From NCBI RefSeq assembly GCF_030035675.1, contig NC_084482.1:227132943-227196942 (forward strand): a stretch of DNA of 64,000 nt, read 5' to 3'. This DNA is from Rhineura floridana (taxonomy: Eukaryota > Chordata > Lepidosauria > Squamata > Rhineuridae). A model generated the notes under the pieces. It had not been told where the DNA came from, did not search any database, and was given only the letters and a program-made list of their open reading frames with translations. The position numbers and the translations under genes were made by a program. Position 1 is the first letter of the stretch. Every line of letters begins with the position of its first letter. Positions 1 to 9,030 of this stretch are shown one piece after another.

Positions 1-822
1 CTAAGAGCTTCCTTGACTTTGCTCGTTAACCATGCTGGCATCTTCTTGGCCCTGGCAGTACCTTTTCTGATCTGCGGTATGCACTCCAGTTGAGCTTCTA
101 ATATAGTGTTTTTAAACAACTTCCAAGCATTTTCGAGTGATGTGACCCTCTGGACTTTGTTTTTCAGCTTTCTTTTTACCAATCCCCTCATTTTTGTGAA
201 GTTTCCTCTTTTGAAGTCAAATGTGACCGTGTTGGATTTTCTTGGCAATTGGCCATTTACATGTATGTTTAATTTAATAGCACTATGGTCACTGCTCCCA
301 ATCAGTTCAACAACACTTACATCTCGCACCAGGTCCCGTTCCCCACTGAGGATTAAGTCCAGGGTTGCCATCCCTCTGGTTGGTTCCATGACCAACTGGT
401 CTAGGGCATAGTCATTTAGAATATCTAGAAACTTTGCTTCTTTGTCATGACTGGAACACATATGCGGCCAGTCTATGTCCGGGTAGTTGAAGTCACCCAT
501 TACTACCACATTTCCTAGTTTGGATGCGTCCTCAATTTCATATCTCATCTCAAGGTCTCCCTGACCATTTTGATCAGGGGAACGATAGATCGTTCCCAGT
601 ATTAAATCCCTCCTGGGGCATGGTATCACCACCCACAGTGATTCTGTGGAGGAGTCCGCCTCTTTTGGGGTTTCAAGCTTGCTGGATTCAATGCCTTCTT
701 TCAAGTATAGAGTGCCTCCACCACCAATACGTCCTTCCCTGTCCTTCCGATATAGTTTACATCCAAGGATAACCGTATGCCACTGGTTTTCTCCATTCCA
801 CCAGGTCTCCGTTATGCTCACT

Positions 823-934
823 AGAGCTTGGAAAAGTTACTTTTTTGAACTACAACTCCCATCAGCCCCAGCCAGCATGCGCTGGCTAGGGCTGATGGGA
901 GTTGTAGTTCAAAAAAGTAACTTTTCCAAGCTCT
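823..934. mobile_element. 112-bp snap-back palindromic MITE inside CR1
   Basis: Two 54-bp arms, 823-876 and 881-934, are reverse complements with one mismatch and are separated by 4 bp (ATGC). The arms contain AACTACAACTCCCATCAGCC, a motif I recall from dispersed vertebrate hAT-type MITEs. The element interrupts the CR1 endonuclease frame just before SITETWW, so it is younger than that CR1 copy. I could not define a clean target-site duplication. Confidence 0.75.
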
Positions 935-1300
935 GCTATATCAATGCTCTCCTCTAAGACCAAGCACTCCAGTTCTCCCATCTTGGTTCGGAGGCTCCTA
1001 GCATTAGCGGACAGGCACTTGTAAGCAGTGTCTCTCTTCAAGTGTCTTTAGCACTTTTGGTTTGGCCTGTGGTAATTTTGCTCTTCTGAATTTATATCCT
1101 GTGCCCCTGCTCTCACAATGCCTACTTCTAGGCCTACCCCTTTTAAAATTTCATCATTTCTTTAGTCTTTATCCCAGGGGAGAGGTTTATTCCGAACTAG
1201 ACCTTCCTCAGCTCCTGTCAGGTTTCCCTCCTCAGTCAGTTTAAAAGCTTCTCTGCCACCTTTTTAATTTTAAGTGCCAGCAGTCTGGTTCCATTCTGGT

Positions 1301-2128
1301 TCAAGTGGAGCCCATCCCTTTTGTACAGGCCAGGCTTGTCCCAAATGTTCCCCAGTGCCTAACGAATCCAAACCCTTCCACCCGACACCATCGTCTCATC
1401 CACGCATTGAGACTGCAAAGCTGGGCCTGTCTGGCTGGTCCTGTGCGTGGAACTGGTAGCATTTCAGAGAATGAGGTCCTGGCTTTCAGCATCCTACCTA
1501 GCAACCTAAATTTTGCTTCCAGGACCTCACGGCTGCATTTCCCCATGTTGTTGGTGCCGACATGCACCACGACCACTGACTCCTCCCCAGCACTGTCTAC
1601 CAAACTATCTAAATGACAGGCGATATCCGCAACCTTCCCACCAGGCAGGCAAAACACCTTGCGGTCTACACACCCATCACACACCCCACTGTCTATGTTC
1701 CTAATGATCGAATCACCCACTACAAGGATCCCTCCACCCCCCAGAGATATATCCTCGGCACGAGAGGATAGCTGCTCATCCCCCAAGGAATGGGTCCCTT
1801 CTAAGGGATCGTTTCCCTCTTCCTCAGCTGGATGCTCTCCTTTCCCGAGACCATCGTTCTCCATGATAGCAGGAGAGCTATCATCCTTGGAGTGGGACAC
1901 AGCTATAACATCCCTGAAGGCCTCCTCCACACACCTCTCTGCCTCTCTCAGCTTTTCCAGGTCCGCCACCTTGGCCTCAAGGAAATGAAGTCGTTCCCGG
2001 AGAGCCAGGAGCTCATTGCACCAAGAGCACACGCACGACTTCTGTCCAACAGGGAGATAGTCGTATATGCTGCAGGCGGTGCAAAACACTGGAAAGCCCC
2101 CACACTCCTGCTGGCTTCTTACCTGCAT
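1301..2128 (-). CDS. CR1 ORF1 protein with SGNH/esterase-like domain
   Basis: This is an uninterrupted 275-codon frame on the minus strand. The N-terminal third has closely spaced cysteines (CTACSIYDYL, CSWCNELL), as in the zinc-knuckle or PHD-like region of CR1 ORF1. A short leucine-rich coiled-coil segment follows (LRERLHFLEAKVADLEKL). The C-terminal half is a GDSL/SGNH hydrolase fold with block I VVGDSIIRNID and the later HVGTNNMGKCS block. In the CR1 family this protein is thought to bind RNA and lipid or membrane during retrotransposition. The frame is open, but the ORF2 beside it is broken, so it is probably a relic without function. Confidence 0.8.
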   Translation of the reverse strand: MQVRSQQECGGFPVFCTACSIYDYLPVGQKSCVCSWCNELLALRERLHFLEAKVADLEKLREAERCVEEAFRDVIAVSHSKDDSSPAIMENDGLGKGEHPAEEEGNDPLEGTHSLGDEQLSSRAEDISLGGGGILVVGDSIIRNIDSGVCDGCVDRKVFCLPGGKVADIACHLDSLVDSAGEESVVVVHVGTNNMGKCSREVLEAKFRLLGRMLKARTSFSEMLPVPRTGPARQAQLCSLNAWMRRWCRVEGFGFVRHWGTFGTSLACTKGMGST

Positions 2129-2265
2129 AATTTTGTTTAAGGTTTATTACATCAATGGGTGGGAGACTGCGGTTTAGTTGAGGTCAGGGAACAGACGGGC
2201 AGAGTGGGGGCCCCTGGCCTCCTCGCCCTGCTGCCGAACTCCTCTGCTGCTTAACTTGCCTTGAT

Positions 2266-2815
2266 GCTTTGTCAGCTGGGGCTCCCTCTAGCTCGTGGAG
2301 CAGGCTCCCTCGCTAGGGTGCTCTTCTTTGTTCTTCCTCTTTTTCTACTCCCTTCTGTTTTTCCCAGCATTATTGTCTTTTCTAGTGAATCGTGTCTTCT
2401 CATTATGTGTCCAAAGTATGACAGCCTCAGTTTCATCATTTTAGCTTCTAGTGATAGTTCTGGTTTAATTTGTTCTAACGCCCAATTATTTGTCTTTTTC
2501 ACAGCCCATGGTATGCGCAAAGTTCTCCAACATCACATTTCAAATAAGCTGATTTTTCTCTTATCCATTTTTTTCACTGTTCAACTTTCACATCCATACA
2601 TAGAGATGGGGAATACCATGGTCTGAATGATCCTGACTTTAGTGTTCAGTGATACATATTTGCATGTGAGTTCTCAATAGCTGCCCTCCCCAGTCCTAGC
2701 CTAATTTCTTGACTATTGTCTCCATTTTGGTTAATGACTGTGCCAAAGTATTGATAATCCTTGACAAGTTCAGTGTCCTCATTGTCAACTTTAAAGTAGG
2801 GAAGGGCTAAGCTGG
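2266..2815 (-). mobile_element. BovB (RTE) LINE 3' fragment
   Basis: Minus-strand reading gives the C-terminal end of BovB ORF2: VDNEDTELVKDYQYFG, QEIRLGLGRAA and then LSYFGHIMRRHDSLEKTIML near 2400. It has frame breaks between these blocks. Only the end of the reverse transcriptase and the post-RT region are present, so the copy is 5' truncated. It lies directly against the CR1 5' end at about 2265. Confidence 0.88.
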
Positions 2816-2847
2816 GGTTGAGGGAGGGGGGATTTGCTGCTCCCTCC

Positions 2848-2925
2848 ACCTTGCAATCCTGTGCATGTTTACTCAGAAGTAAATCCCACCCTGCTGAATC
2901 GGGCTTACCCATTAGGACTGGTGTC
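2848..2925. repeat. Half of an interspersed palindromic repeat
   Basis: GCAATCCTGTGCATGTTTAC followed by TCAGAAGTAAATCCCA resembles the dispersed repeat with TACTCAGAGTAGACCCATTG that recurs at 52,985 and 57,315. Only one arm is clear here. Confidence 0.4.
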
Positions 2926-3279
2926 AGTTTTGCTGAGACGGCACCTCGGCATTGCACCTGCACCCTTTGCCACTCACTTCTCCCTGCCTTCCACCACATC
3001 TGTGGCTCCCACTGGCCCTCAGAATTATCCCCAGGCCAGCAGAACAGTGAGTGCTTTTCTACCCAATATCTCAGTGGTGGGCTGAGCATGCGCTTTGCAA
3101 GTAGAAGGTAATGGGTTCAATCTTTTGCATGTCCTTGTGAAAGGGAAAAATGTTCTAGGTTGTTTGTGTGATGATCCCACAGCTGGCTCTGTGTGTGTGT
3201 GCTATTACATTCATTGATATACGGGAATTACAATTTACGAGTAACATTAGTACAAAAACATTACTAAGGATTTTGTATG

Positions 3280-3860
3280 GTCTGGTACGGGAGGAGGTCC
3301 GTGGGGGTGAACCATGAGTTACCGCACCGGGTGACACCAACCCTAGTGACGCCACTGAGAGTGAGCTAAGAACCCCCACCCTGCAAATCTGGGACAAGAG
3401 CGGGGGGGGGGGGGCTGCCACTGCTGGCCTGGCCAAGGACGATCCGTTCTGCCCACCGGCAGAGCGGCTACAGGGGAAGGTTCACCGCACGGAGTCTGAT
3501 TGCTCCCCCAGCGCCGCCCGTTAAGAAGCCTGCCTCTCCCTGCGAAGCAGCCGAGGAGCTTCAGCCACTTTGCTCTTAAAAGGTTAACAACGGAGCCGAA
3601 GGGAAGAGCGCAAAGGCGGGACTTCCCTTTCCTGCCCCGCCTCCGTGCGAGAAATGCAGGCTGGAAGCGCGGAGCCGTCTTTGTGCGCAGCGATGTTGGC
3701 GAGCGGGGTTGCAAGGGGGGAGCCTGGAGACAAAGGTAGGCAATGGGGCACGGAGGGGAGGGTGGGAGAGGGCGAGGACCCCCTGAAGCGCCCCCTCCCA
3801 GCAGACCCTCCAGATCGTAGGCTGCAGCTCTGCCCCGTCCCGTCTGCCTCTCCCCTGGGC
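3280..3860 (+). promoter_or_regulatory. GC/CpG-rich island, possible promoter and first exon
   Basis: This stretch is rich in GC and CpG, unlike its AT-rich neighbours, and holds a run of more than 10 G near 3400. A short frame starting with ATG at 3693 meets a good-looking donor (CAAAG|GTAGG) at 3735/3736. That would fit a first exon of a plus-strand gene, such as the zinc-finger exon 10 kb downstream. No homology supports it. It could equally be a GC-rich repeat, since GTGACACCAACCCTAGTGAC near 3330 looks dispersed. Confidence 0.25.
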
Positions 3861-3984
3861 TGGGCTGGCTGCGTTGGGGCCGGATCGAAGCATCCCTCGG
3901 AACATCTGTGGTTCTGGTGATGAAATTCATGGCCTTCAGCTTGGAGATGGAGGCGCCCCATAGCTGGAACAGAGTTAGGTAGAC

Positions 3985-4213
3985 AGCCAAATGGACTGCC
4001 TTCAAGTCGATTCTGACTTACGGCGACCCTGTGAATAGGGTTTTCATGGTGAGCGGTATTCAGAGGGGGGTTTACCACGGCTTTCCTCTGAGGCTGAGAG
4101 GCAGTGACTGGCCCAAGGTCACCCAGTCAGCTTCGTGGCTGTGTGGGGATTCGAACCCTGGTCTCCCGGGCCATAGTCAAGCACCTTAACCACTACACCA
4201 CACTGGCTTTCAA
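3985..4213 (-). mobile_element. tRNA-derived SINE with BovB-like tail
   Basis: On the minus strand a tRNA-like head has A-box TGGTGTAGTGGTTAAGG and B-box GGTTCGAATCC. A CORE/MIR-like centre follows (ACTGGGTGACCTTGGGCCAG). The tail AGTCAGAATCGACTTGAAGG resembles the 3' end of BovB, as in SINEs mobilised by BovB (Sauria-type). The copy is nearly full length. Confidence 0.82.
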
Positions 4214-4401
4214 GTAGGCAACAGTGTGCTAAATGGGCTGCTTCTTCTTGTGTCCTCATTTGTCCCTTGGTTCAGCTGTGATAGTTGAATAGAGAGGCTC
4301 TTCTTTCAATACTGCCATTCTGCCAGCCCTCCCCAGTTTCCAAATCTGTTAGAATTTAGGTCACCATTTAATTTTGATGGAATTTCTCTCTATTGAGAGG
4401 T

Positions 4402-4891
4402 GTAGCAAAGTTGTGTAGCGCTGCGGAATGGAGAGTATTGAGCAAGCTTAGTCTGTGTGTGTTTGAATCTTTGCTAAGATTCTACCTTCCCTGCAAATTA
4501 GTCAGACAGAGGCTTTAAGCTTTAAAATAAGAAACTACTTTATTCTGGAAGTACATGCTTGATAGGGAAGAGTTCTATAATCTGGCTAACTGGCTATGCT
4601 AGAGCTACGATCACTGGTCCCAGTACTCGCCCTCATCCTGGTTGAGAGGAGAGACAAAGAGAAGATGTCTGCTCCCCTCTCCAGAGAAAGAGAAACAACA
4701 GAGAAAGGCGGGAAGGAACTGGGATCAAACATCCTGTTCCTTATCAGTCTAGCAGGAAGAGAAGAGACGGCAGGATCAAACGGACAGCTATAGCCTCAAC
4801 CAGCAAGAGGTCTAGCTCTCTCTAGCTACCCTTATTAACCCCATGCAGCCTCAACCCACCAAGCTGGAGTTGAACCTCATACATTCCAACA
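4402..4891 (-). mobile_element. Possible solo LTR (fossil)
   Basis: On the minus strand the block starts TGTTGGAATG, has an AATAAA signal two thirds of the way along and ends ...TTTGCTACA, so TG...CA ends are possible. Its length of about 490 bp is in the LTR range. No primer-binding site, internal region or convincing target duplication is visible. The assignment rests on layout alone. Confidence 0.35.
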
Positions 4892-5390
4892 AATTTAGAG
4901 AAGCAGACACGTGGCCCTGTCCTCCTTCTTTAGGGTAGCCTGGCAATAGTGTTGCCTGGTCCATGGCCTGAGACTGATCCTGTATTTTTAGGAGAAGAGG
5001 AAGTCAGCCAAGTGCAGGTGTTCTTGCAACTGTGTAATGGGAAAAACCACAAGGTGGGATTCTCCCCCCTGCACAACTTTTAAAGATACAGAAGACCCCT
5101 GCTATAGGGAAGCTTAAAACACTCCCATGACTGCCTCTGCACTCCCTTCTCCCATCCTCACATTCTCTCTCCTTTAATAACTTGCTTTAGACAAACAGAG
5201 CAAATTTCTTCATACAAACTTAGAAGAAAACTAAACGGACATTTGAAACCCCTTCTTCGTATTACCAAACTGGGGAAAAAAGAAAGCTTGCTTATTGCAC
5301 CATTTAAGCTGTGCCTAATTTTACCTGACGAAAAATAGAGAAGGGGGGTGCAACAGCAACTCTTTACTGTATGTTGGTAGCCATAGACAT
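4892..5390. other. No recognised feature
   Basis: AT-rich sequence with no ORF, RNA gene or repeat that I recognise. Confidence 0.5.
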
Positions 5391-5393
5391 TAT

Positions 5394-5879
5394 TTAATAA
5401 CAGACGGCAGTGGCCATCCTTGAAGGATACCGTATTACATCTTGGGCAATGAAGTCCCGAATTTGGGATGCAAGCACATAGCTAACACTGGAGGGAGAAA
5501 GCATGTCAGGTGATTTGTCCTTCCACTCCTTGGTTACAAGAGCTTGTACCTTCAGTGAGGCCCAAAGAAAATGTCTAGTATAGCAAGCATCTTTGTCAGT
5601 GTGTCTGTAAGTCTTACCCTCATGTCTTTGTCTGTCCACTGTCTGAATGCACTTCCCCTGTTTCTTACCATGGGTCATCCAGTGTCTGTAACCATTGGTC
5701 TTTATTGGCTTACCCACATCTTCCCATTTCTTAGACTTGGGTTTGCTTACAGGATCCTTTGCTGCTTTTGTGTCCAAATCTTTTTTGTGTAATGCATTTG
5801 ACTGTGAGATTCCTTTCCCTAATTTTGTGCTTAATTCTGATACATGTGGGATCTTCCTCTTTTGGATTTTTCTTGCTGC
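5394..5879 (-). CDS. Unknown ORF, possible terminal coding exon
   Basis: An open minus-strand frame of about 160 codons ends at a stop at 5394. Just upstream a pyrimidine-rich tract ends TTTTGCATCTGCAG, a good splice acceptor, giving an exon start near 5879. If instead the frame is taken from its first ATG at 5954, the start reads as a hydrophobic, signal-like segment (LYLECYMLVLLTVLCFASAA). The product is basic and lysine-rich in its first half (KIQKRKIPHV, KPKSKKWEDVGKP), with a less charged C-terminus (VSYVLASQIRDFIAQDVIRY). I do not recognise the family. An L2 3' end abuts it at about 5950. It may be a real terminal exon, a retrocopy or chance. Confidence 0.28.
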   Translation of the reverse strand, partial: AARKIQKRKIPHVSELSTKLGKGISQSNALHKKDLDTKAAKDPVSKPKSKKWEDVGKPIKTNGYRHWMTHGKKQGKCIQTVDRQRHEGKTYRHTDKDACYTRHFLWASLKVQALVTKEWKDKSPDMLSPSSVSYVLASQIRDFIAQDVIRYPSRMATAVCY

Positions 5880-5949
5880 AGATGCAAAACAAAGCACAGT
5901 TAGTAGCACCAGCATATAACATTCCAAATACAATTGTGCTTCCATTTGT

Positions 5950-7123
5950 ACCATTAAAATATTAAAAACAATTATACAAATTTAAAAACACATTTTTAAA
6001 AAGCAATTTAAAAACACATGCTAAAATGCCTGGGAGAAGAGGAAAGTCTTAACCTGGCACCGAAAAGATAACAGTGTTGGCACCAGGCACACCTCATCAG
6101 GGAGATCATTCCATAATTTGGGGGCCACCACTGAGACGGCCCTCTGCCTTGTTGCCAGACTCCAAGCTTCCCTCACAGTAGGAACCCGGAGGAGGGCCTT
6201 GGATGTTGAGTGCAATGTACTGGTGGGTTTGTATCGGGAGAGGCCTTCCATCAGATATTCTGGTCCCAAGCCGTGGAAGGCTTTATAGGTTAAAACCAGC
6301 ACCTTGAATTGAGCTCAGAAACATACAGGCAGCCAATGCAAGCAGGCCAGAATCGGTTTTATATGTTCGAACCGCCTGGTCCCTGTTACCAATCTGGCTA
6401 CTGCATTTTGCACAACCTGCAGTTTCTGAATTGTCTTCAAAGGCAGCCCCACGTAGAGCGCATTGCAGTAATCTAACTTAGAGGTTACCAGAGCATGGAC
6501 AACTGAAGCCAGGTTATCTCTGTCCAGATAGGGGCATAGCTGGGCCACCAACCGACATTGGTAGAAGGCACTCTGTGCCACCGAGGCTGCCTGAGCCTCA
6601 AGTGACAGAGATGGTTCTAGGAGAACCTCCAAGCTACGAACCTGCTCCTTCAGGGGGAGTGCAACACCATCCAGGACAAGTTGGACACCCACCATCTGGT
6701 CAGAAGAACCTCCCACTAGCAGCATCTCAGTCTTGTCTGGATTGAGCCTCAGTTTATTAGCCCTCATCCAGTCCATTGTCACAGCCAGGCACCGGTTCAG
6801 CACATTGACAGCCTCACCTGAAGAAGATGAAAAGGAGAAATAGAGCTGTGTGTCATCAGCATACTGATGGCAACGCATTCCAAAGCTCCGGATGACCGCA
6901 CCCAACGGTTTCATGTAGATGTTGAACAGCATGGGGGACAGAACTGACCCCTGAGGAACCCCATACTGGAGACTCCAGGGTGCCGAGCAATGTTGCCCAG
7001 GCACCACCTTCTGGAGCTGACCCACCAAGTAGGAGCAGAACCACCGCCATGCAGTCCCTCCCACTCCCAACTCAGCCAGTCTCCCCAGAAGGATACCATG
7101 GTTGATGGTATCGAAAGCCATTC
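5950..7123 (-). mobile_element. L2 LINE copy A, 5' truncated
   Basis: On the minus strand, reverse transcriptase begins inside the FDTINHG block and runs through YGVPQGSVLSPMLFNIYM and HQYADDTQLYFSF, then the conserved post-RT segment (VVHALVTSKLDYCNALYVGL). One frame change lies near 6310. The end reads APKLWNDLPDEV and a T-rich 3' UTR cut short before the usual repeat tail. The endonuclease is absent. Its 5' break lies within a few bases of the break in the neighbouring copy at 8512. Confidence 0.92.
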
Positions 7124-7239
7124 TAAGGTACAGAAATTCCTTGGCATATTGTTATCTCCCTTCCCTTCTGTCCCTGGCAACAAAGCTTTGGCAAACGTGG
7201 CAATTGTGGCACAGTGTTTGGCCAAAGTTGATACTGGAT

Positions 7240-8512
7240 ATTATTTATTTATTTATTTATTTTATTTCATTTTTAAACCACCCATAGCGAGTAGCTCTCT
7301 GGGCGGTGAACAAAACAAGATTAAAATACAATATTACAATAAAATTACAATAAAATCAGCAACAAGTTAAACAAAAAAGATTAAATGAAACACATTGAAC
7401 ATTAAAATGCCTGGGAGTATAGCCAGGTCTTAACCTGGGGCCTAAAAGAAAGTACCGAAGGCGCCAGGCGTATCTCCACAGGTAGGCTGTTCCACAGTTC
7501 GGGGGCCACCACAGAAAAGGCCCTAGATCTAATAACAATCCTCCGGGCATCCTGATGAGTTGGTACCCGGAGGAGGGCCTTGGATACTGAACGAAGTGAT
7601 CGGGTAGGTTCATAGCGGGAGAGGCGTTCCACAAGGTATTGTGGTCCCACACCGTGTAAGGCGTTATAGGTCAAAACCAGCACCTTGAATCTGGCTCGGA
7701 AACAAATAGGCAGCCAGTGCAGGCGGGCCAGGACAGGTGTTATATGCGCAGACCAGCGTGACCTCATCAACAACCTGGCTGCCGCATTTTGCACTAGCTG
7801 AAGTTTCCGAACGGTCTTCAAGGGCAGCCCTACATAGAGCGCATTACAGTAGTCCAGTCTAGAGGTTACCAGAGCGTGAACAACTGAGGCGAGATCGTCA
7901 CTGTCCAGATAGGGGCGTAGTTGGGCTACTAAGCGAAGACGGTAAAACGCATTCCGTGCCACCGAGGCCACTTGAGCCTCAAGCGACAAGGAAGGGTCAA
8001 AAAGGACCCCCAAACTACGAACCTGTTCCTTCAAGGGGAGTGTAACCCCATCTAGAACAGGATGAACATCCACCATCTGGGCAGGGAAAGAGCTCACCAA
8101 CAGTGTCTCAGTCTTGTCTGGATTAAGTTTCAGTTTATTAGCTCTCATCCAGTCCATTATCGCGGTCAGGCAACGGTTCAGCACATCAACAGCCTCACCT
8201 GAAGAAGGTGAAAAGGAGAAGTAGAGTTGCGTGTCATCAGCGTACTGATGGCAACGCACTCCAAAACTCCTGATGACCGCACCCAGAGGCTGCATGTAGA
8301 TGTTAAAGAGCATGGGGGACAAGACCGACCCCTGAGGGACTCCACAATGGAGATTCCAGGGTGTTGAGCAATGTTCCCCAAGCACTACCTTCTGGCGACG
8401 ATCCGTTAAGTAGGAGCAGAGCCACTGCCAAGCAGTGCCCCCAACTCCCAACTCCGCGAGCCTCCCCAGAAGGATACCATGGTCGATGGTATCAAACGCC
8501 GCTGATAGAGAA
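7240..8512 (-). mobile_element. L2 LINE copy B, 5' truncated, RT frame open
   Basis: The minus-strand frame is open from AAFDTIDHGILLG to the stop at 7402. It has RT blocks CGVPQGSVLSPMLFNIYMQP and CHQYADDTQLYFSF, then LWNSLPVEIRLAP near the end. The 3' UTR ends with the L2-type sequence that reads ACCGCCCAGAGAGC on the element strand in related copies, followed by (AAAT)n. Endonuclease and the N-terminal RT blocks are missing. About 115 bp of other sequence separates it from copy A. The open frame suggests a fairly young insertion. Confidence 0.93.
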
Positions 8513-9030
8513 GGTTCACCCACTAGTGGCCACCAAGGGGGTTCCCTAAACTGAGTCCCATCCATTTTGAAAGCCTTTGATAACACTTGTGGCTCCCTCG
8601 CCTTCCGCGAAATCCTGGGGAATGAAGCCTTGCAAGTAGCTTGCGCCGGTGGTGCTAGGCACTTTGGAAAGGTGGAAATGGGATTTGCACTGGGAAGTTT
8701 CAGTGCTCTGGCTGGCAGAGACTCCTAACTGGTTCCTGTCCCTTTAGATACCCCCCCTTGTTTTTCCTTTTAAGAGTCAATCTGGCAGGAGAAGCTGGTG
8801 GCAACAGCTTTCCTCATGAGTGACTTGATCTGGGAATGTGATGTTTGAAGGTGGCTCATCCCTGAACTTATTCTGAGATGAGGTTTGGATGTTTGTGTGT
8901 GTACTGTTGTACTCCTTGCATTTGGCTTTTGGTGTTAGAGACTTCTAATCTATGGCAAAAGAGGCAGCCATGGAGGGAACCAAATGCTTTATGAGTCCAG
9001 TAGAGCGCCTAACGAAAATAAGAGAAATGG
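8513..9030. other. No recognised gene
   Basis: Unique-looking sequence between an L2 copy and the gag-pro fossil. It may include leader sequence of the fossil, but I see no LTR or primer-binding site. Confidence 0.4.

Larger units (their letters stand above)
1..2265 (-). mobile_element. CR1-clade LINE, ORF1 plus 5' part of ORF2
   Basis: Read on the minus strand this is a CR1 non-LTR retrotransposon running off the left edge. Below position 960 broken frames give the typical CR1 endonuclease stretches: SITETWWNG near 800, VVVMGDFNYPDIDW near 480 and VTFDFKRGNF near 220. Upstream lies a separate esterase-type ORF1 (1301-2128). The reverse transcriptase would lie outside the window. The ORF2 part carries several frame breaks and a 112-bp palindromic MITE at 823-934, so the copy is dead. 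The 5' boundary near 2265, next to a BovB tail, is approximate. The clade call is secure; the subfamily was not determined. Confidence 0.88.

Noticed and set aside
3343-4078. Long minus-strand ORFs (220 and 164 codons) over the GC-rich island
   Set aside because: Pro/Arg/Ser-rich frames running through a SINE; a composition effect without a domain.
4150-4210. A tRNA gene on the minus strand
   Set aside because: A and B boxes are present, but the sequence continues into a CORE centre and BovB-like tail and cannot fold as a full tRNA. It is a SINE head. The same applies to 53.8, 57.5, 58.2, 59.3 and 59.5 kb.
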